Assembly (NCBI RefSeq): GCF_002006345.1
Contig: NZ_LZZM01000183.1
Coordinates: 1 to 46,860, forward strand
Source: Clostridium puniceum
GTDB lineage: Bacteria > Bacillota > Clostridia > Clostridiales > Clostridiaceae
DNA: 46,860 bases
Direction: 5' to 3'
The first letter of the stretch is position 1, and each line of letters starts with the position of its first letter. Positions 26,895-36,897 of the stretch are shown here, in pieces. The position numbers and the translations under genes were made by a program. The notes under the pieces were generated by a model that had not been told where the DNA came from, ran no database searches, and saw only the letters and a list, made by a program, of their open reading frames with translations.

Positions 26895-27356
26895 ATGGAA
26901 AAAGAGAATAGCAATGATAAATTAAAAAATGATTTAGATATACTTAAAGACATATTTAGTGTCTTTAAGTTAACAAATAAGTATTATATTAAATTATGTA
27001 AAAAGTTAAAGATGAAGGAAATAGAATTTCAAGCATTATATTTAATTTATATAAGTAAAGATAAAGGTGTAAAAATGTCTTTATTGAGTGATGAGCTAGA
27101 AATTGTAAAATCAGGAGTAACAGTTTTAGTTGATAAACTATCATTGGCAGGATTAGTTAAAAGACGTCCAGACTTAGACGATAGAAGAATCATGAATGTT
27201 ATTATAACAAAAAAAGGAAATGAAATTATGAATGATATATTTCAAAATAATGGGATTTTTAAAATATGTGTGTTAGATTTTATACAACAAGACGAAAAAG
27301 AGTTTTTATGTAACCTAATAATTAAAGTAAAAGAAAAGCTGGAAAACAAGGTATAA
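26895..27356 (+). CDS. MarR-family transcriptional regulator, operon B
   Basis: This 153-residue paralogue of the product of 18058-18519 differs by few residues, chiefly at the two ends. The winged-helix core (KMSLLSDELEIVKSGVTVLVDKLSLAG, RRPDLDDRRIMNVIITKKG) is kept. The ribosome site and the 16 bases before the ATG are the same as in copy A. Because even third codon positions agree over long runs, the two genes seem to have been homogenised recently. With such similar DNA-binding helices the two regulators probably recognise the same operators, so each may act on both efflux operons. The gap to the TolC-like gene (228 bp) is twice that in copy A and holds nothing recognisable. Confidence 0.9.
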   Translation: MEKENSNDKLKNDLDILKDIFSVFKLTNKYYIKLCKKLKMKEIEFQALYLIYISKDKGVKMSLLSDELEIVKSGVTVLVDKLSLAGLVKRRPDLDDRRIMNVIITKKGNEIMNDIFQNNGIFKICVLDFIQQDEKEFLCNLIIKVKEKLENKV

Positions 27357-27433
27357 ACTATTTATTTAATAGTTATAAGGTTATGCAAGTATTTAAATTT
27401 TAGATAATTAGTGAATGGATATAATAGATATTG

Positions 27434-27477
27434 CTGATAAAAATATCAAATTTATTAATATTTTTATCAGTTTTTTT
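27434..27477 (+). terminator. Terminator of efflux operon B
   Basis: CTGATAAAAATAT (27434-27446) pairs perfectly with ATATTTTTATCAG (27458-27470), followed by TTTTTTT. Confidence 0.9.
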
Positions 27478-27924
27478 GTGTCACGGATTAGAGCTGTGAT
27501 TATAAAAAGCTTTTAACTATAAGGAGAAAAAATAGTTATTGCAAAATAGTAGTAAGTTTATCGACAAAGCTAAGATGCAAGGAGGTGTGTTCTAAATAGA
27601 TAATTTTGATATAAAGAATATTATGTAGATATATTTACAAGAAATATGAAGGTAAGAGAAGTGTATATAATAAAAGTCAACGTTTTGAGCATAAAAAGTA
27701 TAAATTCTGACATAAAAGAAATTTTTATTTAAAATATATACATTAATTTACATTTAGGAATCAATTTATGTGTCTTAGGTAATTGATATTTACTTAAATA
27801 AAATATTATGCAAATATAATTATAAGTAGCTATTAGATTCATTCTCCATGATACAGAAAACAAACATACATAATTTAATAGTTGCTTTATTAATTTATAT
27901 ATAATCTATAATTTACAATGAAGT
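27478..27924. other. Intergenic region without a recognised gene
   Basis: About 450 bp between the operon B terminator and the inverted repeat before the protease gene. An AAGGAGG at about 27580 is followed only by a stop after two codons, and a 27-codon reading frame near 27647 has no ribosome site. I see no convincing gene or RNA; the protease promoter is presumably in here. Confidence 0.4.
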
Positions 27925-27981
27925 AAAATGCATTCTATGCAGTAGACAAATGAAATAATTCTACTACATAGAATGCATTTT
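27925..27981. repeat. Long inverted repeat just upstream of the M6 protease gene
   Basis: AAAATGCATTCTATG (27925-27939) pairs perfectly with CATAGAATGCATTTT (27967-27981), and the inner AGTAGA (27941-27946) with TCTACT (27960-27965). It lies 50 bp before the protease start. It could be an operator, a transcript-stabilising hairpin or a leftover terminator. Confidence 0.55.
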
Positions 27982-28031
27982 GCACTAGCTAATGCATATT
28001 AAAAATAATGACGAAAAAGGGGGCAAATATT

Positions 28032-30380
28032 TTGACAAAATTAAAATTAATAGGATTAGTAACAGCTGCGGCAATAACATTTAGTACAACAGGTTTAAGT
28101 GTTAAAGCTTATGTAGCAGATTCTACATCCCAAAGCAATGAGGAGATACTAAGCATCCAGACAAATATAGACTTAGCAATTGCTAACGATGAAAAATTAC
28201 TTGAGATGCTAAAGAAAAATGGAACTATTCCAAAGGATGCAACGTCTGAGGAAGCTGACAAAATTCTTAGGGAATATTTAAGTGAAAATGAGAATCCAGA
28301 CACTAAAAATACTATTCAGTCAGATGTAAAAGCGCTTCAAGGATTAAAGGGGTATGGTAAAGAAGCAATTAAGAGGGGATTATTGCAGGATAGTACGAAT
28401 AAGGAAAAAAAGAAGAAGAAAAATGAGCCTCAAACTACTTGGGATGGAAGTGTAACTAAAGATAAAGCACTTGTACTTTTAATAGAATTCCCAGATTTAC
28501 TGCATAATACATTAACTTCAAAAGACACAGAAATGTATTATAAAGATTATAACACGTCACATTTTCAAGATATGATATTTGGAAACAATGGTTATGTTGG
28601 TCCTAATGGTGAAAACCTTGTTTCTTTAAAACAATATTATGACGAGCAGTCAGGAAAAAGCTATGATGTTGAAGGAAATGTCTTAGGTTGGTACAAAGCT
28701 AAGCATCCAGCAGCTTATTATGGTGCAGATAGTGGAAGCAATAAAAATGTGAAAATTCGGGAGCTTATTCAAGAAGGATTGATTGATGCTTCTAAAGATG
28801 TAAATCTTAAGGATTATGATTTAAAGGATCCTTATGATTTAGATGGTGATGGAGATCTTAATGAACCTGATGGAATCATTGATCATCTTATGGTTATTCA
28901 TTCAGGAATGGGTCAAGAAGCCGGAGGAGGAGTAATAGGAACTGATTCAATATGGTCTCATAGTGGAAAGGTTACTGAAATAGTAAATGGTTCTTCTAGT
29001 CCATGGAAAATACCAGATACAAATATGTCTGCTTATCCATATACTGTAATGCCAGAGGATGGTGCAGCAGGTGTATTTGCCCATGAATTTGGCCATGATT
29101 TAGGACTTCCTGATGAATATGATACAGAATATACTGGGCAAGGTGAGCCAATAGGCTACTGGTCTATTATGTCAAGTGGAAGCTGGGCAGGAACTATACC
29201 GGGGACAGAGCCAGTAGGCTTTAGCCCATATGCAAAACAATTTTTCCAAAAAACTTATGGTGGAAATTGGCTTCATGGTAATACAGTAGACTTATCAGAA
29301 TTAACTACAAAAGGTAAAAAATATACTTTAGATGCGTCTAGCATAAAAGCAGAAAATAATGATGTGGTTAAAGTTACGCTTCCAAAGAAATCTACTGTAA
29401 TAACTAAACCTTTTAGTGGTAAGTATTTATACTTTAGTGGTAAAGGTAATAACTTAGATAATTCTATTTCAACAGCAATAGATTTAACAACTGGTGCTGC
29501 TGCAACTTTTAGCTTCAAAGCTTGGTATGATATAGAAAAAGATTGGGACTATGGATCTGTTTTAGTACAAGTAGATGGCAGTGATACTTGGACAAGTATT
29601 CCAGGAAATATTACTACAACTTCAAATCCCAATAAACAAAACCCTGGAAATGGTATTACGGGAAAATCTAATGGATGGGTCGATGCAAGCTTTGATCTTA
29701 ATGAATACATTGGCAAAAAGATTAAATTAAAAATAAACTATTGGACGGATGTGGCAGCAGAAATGCCTGGTTTATATGTAGATGATATAAGACTTAACAT
29801 TGATGGAAAAGATTCATTCTTTGATGATGCTGAAACTACTACTAACCTTGAAATGGATGGTTTCGATAAAAATGATGGTAATAAGCTTACAGATCACTAT
29901 TATTTAATTGAACTTAGAAATCATTCAGGCGTTGATAAAGGACTTAATCATATTAAACGTGGTTCAAGCTTTATGTCTTATGAACCAGGTTTATTAATAT
30001 GGTATGCAGATGAGTTATATAGCGATAACTGGACAGGAGTTCATCCAGGCTATGGTTACTTAAGCATTATAGATGGAGATCAAAAATTGTTAAAATGGAG
30101 TGATGGCTCTGTAGCAGCAACTAAATATCAAATGCATGATGCAACCTTTAGCACAAATAAAGATGAAAATATGTTCATCGATTATAGTTCGGAAGTAAAA
30201 CCACTTACTTTGACAGATGAAGCAAATTCAAAAAATCCTACCTTTGAGGATGGCAAAACTTATATTAATAAGGAAATTCCAGATGCAGGTGTTGTTTTAC
30301 CACAATACAATATAAAGGTAAATGTAATTGATCAAACAGATGATAGTAAAGAAGGAAATATAGTAATTAAGTTGAAATAA
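28032..30380 (+). CDS. Secreted M6-family metalloprotease (immune inhibitor A type)
   Basis: This exported zinc endopeptidase carries the M6 active-site motif HEFGHDLGLPDE with zinc ligands His351 and His355 and catalytic Glu352. A signal peptide (KLKLIGLVTAAAITFSTTG, cut near VKA) and a propeptide of about 110 residues precede the catalytic domain, which opens with ALVLLIEFPD. Ca-binding-like DLDGDGDLNEPDG and a C-terminal MAM/immunoglobulin-like part (residues 440-770) follow. I prefer the TTG at 28032 (782 residues), seven bases after AAAGGGGG; the in-frame ATG at 28008 lies before that site. InhA proteins of bacilli cleave host and surface proteins; here a role in protein scavenging is likely. 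It has its own upstream region and is monocistronic. Confidence 0.9.
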   Translation: MTKLKLIGLVTAAAITFSTTGLSVKAYVADSTSQSNEEILSIQTNIDLAIANDEKLLEMLKKNGTIPKDATSEEADKILREYLSENENPDTKNTIQSDVKALQGLKGYGKEAIKRGLLQDSTNKEKKKKKNEPQTTWDGSVTKDKALVLLIEFPDLLHNTLTSKDTEMYYKDYNTSHFQDMIFGNNGYVGPNGENLVSLKQYYDEQSGKSYDVEGNVLGWYKAKHPAAYYGADSGSNKNVKIRELIQEGLIDASKDVNLKDYDLKDPYDLDGDGDLNEPDGIIDHLMVIHSGMGQEAGGGVIGTDSIWSHSGKVTEIVNGSSSPWKIPDTNMSAYPYTVMPEDGAAGVFAHEFGHDLGLPDEYDTEYTGQGEPIGYWSIMSSGSWAGTIPGTEPVGFSPYAKQFFQKTYGGNWLHGNTVDLSELTTKGKKYTLDASSIKAENNDVVKVTLPKKSTVITKPFSGKYLYFSGKGNNLDNSISTAIDLTTGAAATFSFKAWYDIEKDWDYGSVLVQVDGSDTWTSIPGNITTTSNPNKQNPGNGITGKSNGWVDASFDLNEYIGKKIKLKINYWTDVAAEMPGLYVDDIRLNIDGKDSFFDDAETTTNLEMDGFDKNDGNKLTDHYYLIELRNHSGVDKGLNHIKRGSSFMSYEPGLLIWYADELYSDNWTGVHPGYGYLSIIDGDQKLLKWSDGSVAATKYQMHDATFSTNKDENMFIDYSSEVKPLTLTDEANSKNPTFEDGKTYINKEIPDAGVVLPQYNIKVNVIDQTDDSKEGNIVIKLK

Positions 30381-30395
30381 TTCCTTTTAAATATA

Positions 30396-30422
30396 AATGG
30401 CTTGGATAAATGTCCGAGCCAT
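30396..30422 (+). terminator. Hairpin after the protease gene, probable terminator
   Basis: AATGGCTTGGA (30396-30406) pairs with TCCGAGCCATT (30412-30422), with one G-T pair. The following sequence has few T, so termination may be weak. From 30423 to 30729 I see only the presumed promoter region of the chemoreceptor gene, with no gene. Confidence 0.55.
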
Positions 30423-30729
30423 TCTGCATTTATATATATTAATCTTCATCAGAATTAGTTATGTGACTTAATTTTCTTGAATAATCAAAATTACAACATA
30501 TATAGGTAAGAAAATAAAAAATTGATTTCGTAAATAGAATTATATGCCTATAAATGTAAATTTGTTGCTGTGAAATTATATGAGAAGAAAAAATATGTAG
30601 TATAATGTAATTATAGAAAATTTGTGATTAATAACCAAAGATAATTATTTTACAGTTGTTATGTAAAGGCAAATGTTGGTTACAGTAATAAAAATTATTT
30701 AGTATAACTATGAGGAGAGGGAATTTGTT

Positions 30730-32727
30730 ATGAAGAGTATTAAAATAAAATTATCTGTGTATTTTGGAATTTTAATTATTATTGTATGCTTAGCTTTAGG
30801 GGGAATTGCATACTATTCATCAAATTATGCATTGTCAAATAATGCAAAGGAAATGTTAGCTAGCACTTCATTAGAGTCTTCAAGGGTAATGGAAAGTCGT
30901 CTTGATGCAGACTATAATGTTTTAGAAACCCTAAGTCAAAGGGAAGAAATAAGAGATTTCAATTTTTCGTTTGAAAAGAAAGCAGAATTATTGCAAGCAG
31001 AAGCAAAGAGAACAGGTTTTACAAACATTGGCTTTGGAGATGTAAATGGGGATGCCTATACTATGACACTCGCTCATATTGAATTAGGGGAGAGGCCTTA
31101 TTATCAAGAAGCTGCAAAAGGAAAAAGAGGGATTACAGATCCGATAATTAGTAAGGCAGATGGAAGCTTAATAATAAACATGGCAGTACCGATTAAAGAT
31201 AAGGATGGAAAAGTCGTTGGTGTATTAATTGGAAGCAGAGATGCGGATGAAATAAGTAAAATTATAAGTGATATTACAGTTGGAAAAACAGGAAAGAGCT
31301 TTATTATTAATAATTCAGGGGTTACTGTGGCACATTATAATAAGGAGTCAGTAACCAAAAGTGAAAATGTTATTGAAGAAGCTAAAAATGATCCATCACT
31401 TCAAGCATTAGCAGATATTCAAAAAGAAATGATAAAAGGAAATGCTGGTACTGGAGAATATATATACCAAGGCGATACAAAATATATGGGATATGCTCCT
31501 ATAAAGGGTACTAATTGGATTATAGGGATTGCTGTACCTAAGAGTGAAGTTTTGTCTCAATTAAATTTACTAAAAATATCTATTTTAATAGCTTCACTAA
31601 TTATTGTTTTAATTGGATTAGTATCAGTTTATATGGTATCTAGATTAATTTCTTCTGGAATTAGTAATATTTCATCGCATTTGCAAGTTATTTCAAAAGG
31701 AGACTTTACAAATCCAGTTTCTGAAAAAGGATTAAAATATAATGATGAAATAGGGGAAGCGTTTAAGTCAATAAAAATCATGCAAGAATCCATAGTGGAT
31801 ATTATTGCAACTATAAAGGAAAATTCAATTAATATTGATTCAAAGGCTAACAATTTATCCAATGTTTCGGAACAATTGACTCATACAGCTAAAAATATAT
31901 CTATTGCAACTCATGAAACCGCAACTGGAGTGAGTGATCAAGCAATGAATTTAATGGATATTACAAATATATTAGCTGAATTTGGGAATAAGTTAGATAC
32001 TGTAGGTCGAGAAATTGAAGATATAAATTTAAAATCAAATGGTATTAATACAATGGCTGGCAGTAGTAATGAAAATATGAAAATTCTAATAGATTCTGTT
32101 AACATAGTAGGTTCTTCTTTTAAAGAGTTTATTAAGAAGATTGAAACCTTAAATAGTAATATAATTCAGATATCTGAAATAGCAACATTAATAAATGATA
32201 TATCAGAACAAACCAATTTATTGGCATTAAATGCAGCTATAGAAGCTGCAAGAGCAGGGGAAGCAGGTAGAGGCTTTGCAGTAGTTGCTGATGAAATTAG
32301 AACACTTGCAGAGCAGTCACAAGAATCTTCAAAAAATATAGATATATTGATTAATGGAATATCCAATGAAGCAAATGGAATCATAAAAAATACAGATACA
32401 CTTAATAATGAATTAGATAGTCAAGTTGGAGTAATAAATGCAGCACTTAAATCTTATGAAAACATAATATCTGAGGTAAGTGGTATTGTTACAAAGATTA
32501 AAGCAGCAAACCATGCAGTTACAGAAATAAACTCTGAAAAAAATATGATTTCAGAAAAAATAGAAAATGCATCTGCTGTAGCAGAAGAAGTTTCAGCTTC
32601 ATCAGAAGAAATCGCAGCTTCAACTGGGGAAATGAAATCTGCGTCATCAGAGGTTGCTTTATCAGCAGAAGTTTTAAATGATGTAACAAAAGAAATGATT
32701 GAACATGTTAATAGATTTAAAATATAG
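30730..32727 (+). CDS. Methyl-accepting chemotaxis protein with dCache sensor
   Basis: This 665-residue transmembrane receptor has TM1 at about 8-30, an extracellular dCache domain of about 250 residues (with the [12 protein letters not shown] and [16 protein letters not shown] signatures), TM2 near 280-303, HAMP, and a cytoplasmic signalling domain. The tip is conserved: [21 protein letters not shown] and then [18 protein letters not shown]. dCache domains bind amino acids, organic acids or similar small molecules. The ligand is not evident from sequence. GAGGAGAGGG precedes the ATG. The gene is single, between the M6 protease and the TetR gene, so chemotaxis to peptide-breakdown products is possible but only a guess from context. 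Confidence 0.93.
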   Translation: MKSIKIKLSVYFGILIIIVCLALGGIAYYSSNYALSNNAKEMLASTSLESSRVMESRLDADYNVLETLSQREEIRDFNFSFEKKAELLQAEAKRTGFTNIGFGDVNGDAYTMTLAHIELGERPYYQEAAKGKRGITDPIISKADGSLIINMAVPIKDKDGKVVGVLIGSRDADEISKIISDITVGKTGKSFIINNSGVTVAHYNKESVTKSENVIEEAKNDPSLQALADIQKEMIKGNAGTGEYIYQGDTKYMGYAPIKGTNWIIGIAVPKSEVLSQLNLLKISILIASLIIVLIGLVSVYMVSRLISSGISNISSHLQVISKGDFTNPVSEKGLKYNDEIGEAFKSIKIMQESIVDIIATIKENSINIDSKANNLSNVSEQLTHTAKNISIATHETATGVSDQAMNLMDITNILAEFGNKLDTVGREIEDINLKSNGINTMAGSSNENMKILIDSVNIVGSSFKEFIKKIETLNSNIIQISEIATLINDISEQTNLLALNAAIEAARAGEAGRGFAVVADEIRTLAEQSQESSKNIDILINGISNEANGIIKNTDTLNNELDSQVGVINAALKSYENIISEVSGIVTKIKAANHAVTEINSEKNMISEKIENASAVAEEVSASSEEIAASTGEMKSASSEVALSAEVLNDVTKEMIEHVNRFKI

Positions 32728-32785
32728 TATATAAATGATAAATTGATGTTTATAAAACTTTATTAAGACAAGTTGTTTGCTAAAA

Positions 32786-32825
32786 GGGAATAAAATGCAT
32801 CTTATATAGTTGGCATTCTATTCTC
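32786..32825 (+). terminator. Probable terminator of the chemoreceptor gene
   Basis: GGGAATAAAATGC (32786-32798) pairs, with one mismatch, with GCATTCTATTCTC (32813-32825), followed by TTATTTATT. The ATGCAT/GCATTCTAT pattern resembles the hairpin at 27925-27981. Confidence 0.5.
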
Positions 32826-32952
32826 TTATTTATTAATATATAAGTTCATAATTTAGTTGGTTGTTTTATCCAATCACTCTAATATAGAAATTAAATCTTA
32901 ATGAACAAAATTTTTTAGAACATATATGATTGATAATATTTTTAATTTAGTG

Positions 32953-33000
32953 TTGAATTAAATAGAAATTAGCTTTATAATCAATGTAGACCAGTCACTA
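32953..33000 (+). promoter_or_regulatory. Promoter and operator of the TetR-family gene
   Basis: TTGAAT (32953-32958), 17 bp, TATAAT (32976-32981) form a strong promoter. TAGACCAGTCACTA (32987-33000) lies over the expected start point and matches the TAGACYRGTC core at 33685. Similar boxes are known for LmrA/YxaF of Bacillus subtilis. Autorepression is inferred. Confidence 0.65.
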
Positions 33001-33025
33001 TAATTAAATTGGAAGGTATAAGTTT

Positions 33026-33595
33026 ATGGGAAATAATACAAATGCAAAAGAGAAATTTATTGAAACTGCATATAAGCTTTTTGAGGTTAAAGGATATAAT
33101 GGAACTGGATTAAATGAAATTTTAAAAGAGAGTGGGGCACCAAAAGGTTCATTATATTATCATTTTCCAAATGGAAAAGAGGAGCTTGCTTTAGAATCAA
33201 TTAAGTTAGCAGGTGAAAAAATAATAGCTAATTTAAAAAGAACCTTAGATAAATTTAATAATCCTATTGATGGTATTGTATCTAACATTAATAATATTGC
33301 AGAAATAATAGATAAAAATAAAAAAATGCATGATATGTCTATAAGTTTAATAGCTTTAGAAACATATGATTGTAGTGAAATTTTAAGAATGGCTTGTGAA
33401 AAAGTTTTTGAAGAAATAGAAGATTTACACTTTGAAAAATTAATTGAGTATGGATTTAATAAGAATAAAGCAAAAGAATTAGCAGTATCTATTTCTGCTA
33501 TGACAGAAGGAGCTATTCTTCTTAGTTTAACTAGACAAAATGGCGAAGCTTTAAGGCAGGCTGGAAAGCAGGTAAAAGTATTAATTAATATATAG
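33026..33595 (+). CDS. TetR-family regulator (LmrA/YxaF-like)
   Basis: The N-terminal helix-turn-helix reads KEKFIETAYKLFEVKGYNGT and continues GLNEILKESGAPKGSLYYHFPNGKEEL, very close to the LmrA/YxaF/QacR-like subgroup (the PKGSLYYHFPNGKEELA segment is characteristic). The rest is an all-helical ligand domain. It has 189 residues. GGAAGG precedes the ATG. The next gene, 119 bp downstream on the same strand, is a DHA2 drug exporter, and both promoters have the same dyad. It is therefore very likely the drug- or flavonoid-responsive repressor of itself and the exporter. The inducer is unknown. Confidence 0.9.
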   Translation: MGNNTNAKEKFIETAYKLFEVKGYNGTGLNEILKESGAPKGSLYYHFPNGKEELALESIKLAGEKIIANLKRTLDKFNNPIDGIVSNINNIAEIIDKNKKMHDMSISLIALETYDCSEILRMACEKVFEEIEDLHFEKLIEYGFNKNKAKELAVSISAMTEGAILLSLTRQNGEALRQAGKQVKVLINI

Positions 33596-33684
33596 AGTGA
33601 TGAGTTGAGTTATCTTAAAATTAATCAAAGGCTGGTGAAGTTATAGCTTATTTTAAGGTGCTCTAATTTTTAAGATTTTATATA

Positions 33685-33696
33685 TAGACTGGTCTA
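33685..33696 (+). promoter_or_regulatory. TetR-type operator before the DHA2 exporter gene
   Basis: TAGACTGGTCTA is a dyad that matches TAGACCAGTC at 32987. It lies between a TATATA -10-like stretch (33679-33684) and the ribosome site of the exporter gene, where a bound repressor would block transcription. Confidence 0.6.
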
Positions 33697-33714
33697 GGAA
33701 ATGGAGGAGAATAA

Positions 33715-35151
33715 ATGAAAGAAACGAACAAATTAGAAACTTCAAAGAAGATAAACGGGACAGCAATTATAGCGGTACTAGTATTTAGTGCATTTATAGC
33801 TACTTTTAATGAAACTATATTAAATGTAGCGCTATCAGGAATAATGAAAGAAATGAATGTTACAGCAGGAACTGCTCAATGGCTAATTACAGCGTATATG
33901 ATAGTAACATCAGTTATGGTTCCTGTTACAGCCTTTCTTATTCAAACATTTAGAACTAAGCAATTGTTTTTAGGTGCATTAGGACTGTTATTAGTTGGAA
34001 CAATATGTGCAGCATTTTCAGGCTCTTTTATGATTTTAGTAATTTCAAGAATGGTACAAGCTTCTGGAACAGGTATGATGATACCAGTTATGATGAATAC
34101 AGTATTATTAGTAGCTCCAAAAAATAAAATAGGTTCAGTAATGGCAATATGTGGATGTGCAATTTCTCTTGGACCTGCATTTGGTCCAACCTTTGCAGGT
34201 GTTATATTACAATATTTTAGCTGGCATGCATTATTTATAATTTTAATTCCAATTATAATAGTAGCTATGATTGTAGGAAAATTAGTATTAGCAGATGTAG
34301 GTGAAATCACAAAACCTAAAATAGACTATTTATCAATTTTTCTATCAACAATAGGTGTAGGAACTATAATATATGGAATAAGCAGTATTAGTGAAGGTAA
34401 TATTAAAATCACTTTATTAAACTTTATAATAGGAATAATTTGTATGACAATATTCATAAAACGTCAATTAAATTTGAGAGAACCAATGTTAAATTTATCA
34501 CCATTTAGATATTTTAAATTCGTAGTTGGAGTATTATTGGTAATGATATCAATGATGATAAGCTTTAATATGAATGTAATGCTGCCAATGTTTATCGAAG
34601 GATCACTTGGAAAGACAAGTTTTATAGCAGCTATGGCATTATTGCCAGCTGTAGTATTCATGGCAATTGCTACATCAATAGGTGGAAAAATATATGATAA
34701 GTATGGCGTAAAATGGTTAATGCCAATTGGTATGGCTATAATAGCTGTATTTGTATTCATTTTAGCAAATTTTAATGATAAAACATCATTAATTAAGATA
34801 ATAATGACTTATATATGTGTTTGTATAGGTGTTGGATTCACTATGTCACCAGCTCAAACACATTCATTAAAACAGTTGCCAAAAGAATATTATCCTCATG
34901 GAGTAGCAATAGTAAATACACTTCAGCAAATTTCTGCGGCAATAGGTTCATCATTATTTATTGGAATAATGTCAGCAGTTCAACTTAAAACTTTAGCAGC
35001 AGGAAATGTTGTAAATGAAGCAGCAGTAGCTACAGGATTTTCAAGTGCAGTAATGGTGGCCTGCAGTATTGCTATTGTTGGTTTTATTTTAGCTTTTGCT
35101 TTTGGACGTGAAAGTAAGGAAATAGAAAGTAACAAAGAAGTAATTTTATAA
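33715..35151 (+). CDS. DHA2-family (14-TMS) MFS drug exporter
   Basis: This 478-residue integral membrane protein is a proton-drug antiporter of the EmrB/QacA/LmrB group. Visible features are the TM1 start FIATFNETILNVALSGIM, motif-A-related TAYMIVTSVMVPVTAFLI, and motif C in TM5 (GCAISLGPAFGPTFAGVILQ). About 14 hydrophobic segments are spread over the length. GGAGG precedes the ATG. It is encoded downstream of its probable TetR repressor, with an operator in between, like the lmrAB pair of bacilli. The substrate cannot be told from sequence; lincosamides, flavonoids and lipophilic cations are known for relatives. Confidence 0.92.
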   Translation: MKETNKLETSKKINGTAIIAVLVFSAFIATFNETILNVALSGIMKEMNVTAGTAQWLITAYMIVTSVMVPVTAFLIQTFRTKQLFLGALGLLLVGTICAAFSGSFMILVISRMVQASGTGMMIPVMMNTVLLVAPKNKIGSVMAICGCAISLGPAFGPTFAGVILQYFSWHALFIILIPIIIVAMIVGKLVLADVGEITKPKIDYLSIFLSTIGVGTIIYGISSISEGNIKITLLNFIIGIICMTIFIKRQLNLREPMLNLSPFRYFKFVVGVLLVMISMMISFNMNVMLPMFIEGSLGKTSFIAAMALLPAVVFMAIATSIGGKIYDKYGVKWLMPIGMAIIAVFVFILANFNDKTSLIKIIMTYICVCIGVGFTMSPAQTHSLKQLPKEYYPHGVAIVNTLQQISAAIGSSLFIGIMSAVQLKTLAAGNVVNEAAVATGFSSAVMVACSIAIVGFILAFAFGRESKEIESNKEVIL

Positions 35152-35190
35152 TAAATCATTACTTAAACAAACTCGATAAATAATTTGAAT

Positions 35191-35230
35191 AAAAGATGCA
35201 GCCGTTTTAAATTTAGTGCATCTTTTATTT
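35191..35230 (+). terminator. Terminator of the DHA2 exporter gene
   Basis: AAAAGATGCA (35191-35200) pairs with TGCATCTTTT (35217-35226), followed by ATTT. The 220 bp from here to the convergent AraC gene show no gene. Confidence 0.75.
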
Positions 35231-35451
35231 ATATATGTTTCAATAACAAAGTTACATTCAAAAAGGTTATGCGCTCAATAAATGACTAAATATATGATTT
35301 GATCAACTAATTGCAAGGTATATATCTTCTAAAAAAGTTTATTAATTTAAAATCACTGTATATTTTACCTATGTAATCAAGTTAATTTTACAAACTATGA
35401 ATTTTATTAATTACAACTCATATACTAAAATTAACCACATCGAGAATGTTT

Positions 35452-36534
<1,083 letters not shown>

Positions 36535-36572
36535 TTTCTCACCTACAATTATTAAAAAATCATTATGTAAAG

Positions 36573-36601
36573 ACTATAATAGTTAGATTAAAAAATGTCA
36601 A
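36573..36601 (-). promoter_or_regulatory. Promoter of the AraC gene
   Basis: On the minus strand TTGACA (36601-36596), a 17-bp spacer and TATAGT (36578-36573) make a near-consensus promoter. The -35 box lies inside the first copy of the 39-bp repeat, so the bound regulator would hinder its own transcription. Confidence 0.65.
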
Positions 36602-36623
36602 TTATATTAATTAAGTTTTGTTA
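36585..36623. repeat. 39-bp direct repeat, copy 1
   Basis: The 39 bases at 36585-36623 recur at 36723-36761 with two differences (37 of 39 identical), 138 bp apart and in the same orientation. This copy overlaps the -35 box of the AraC gene. Confidence 0.85.
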
Positions 36624-36722
36624 ATAAATATTAGTATTTTTTCGATAATACGAAAAGAATATGTGTTTTAGAGGCTTAAATACTAATTAAAGGAAAAATA
36701 TATATAGATAATTAATATGGAA

Positions 36723-36761
36723 AGATTAAAAAATGTCAGTTATATTAATTAAGTTATGTTA
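36723..36761. repeat. 39-bp direct repeat, copy 2
   Basis: This is the second copy of the repeat at 36585-36623. It ends immediately before the TTGGTT -35 box of the symporter promoter, the usual place for an AraC-type activator site. Confidence 0.85.
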
Positions 36762-36790
36762 TTGGTTTATATATGCATTTAAAATATTAT
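36762..36790 (+). promoter_or_regulatory. Promoter of the symporter gene
   Basis: TTGGTT (36762-36767), a 17-bp spacer and TATTAT (36785-36790) abut repeat copy 2. The transcript would have a leader of about 100 nt. Confidence 0.5.
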
Positions 36791-36830
36791 ATATGTATGG
36801 TATTTGATTAATGAAAAGATTGAGCTCAAT

Positions 36831-36845
36831 TTGTAATCGATAACT
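36831..36845 (+). promoter_or_regulatory. cre site (CcpA) before the symporter gene
   Basis: TTGTAATCGATAACT fits every fixed position of the cre consensus WTGNAANCGNWNNCW. It lies about 35 bp downstream of the predicted start point, so CcpA would act as a roadblock. Binding is inferred. Confidence 0.6.
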
Positions 36846-36897
36846 GATGAATAATTAACATATGAATAATAGATTTTAGAGGAGGATAAAAGTAAAT

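Noticed and set aside
27648..27731. A 27-codon reading frame before the protease (possible signalling peptide)
   Set aside because: It has no ribosome site, no signal peptide and no likely regulator beside it.
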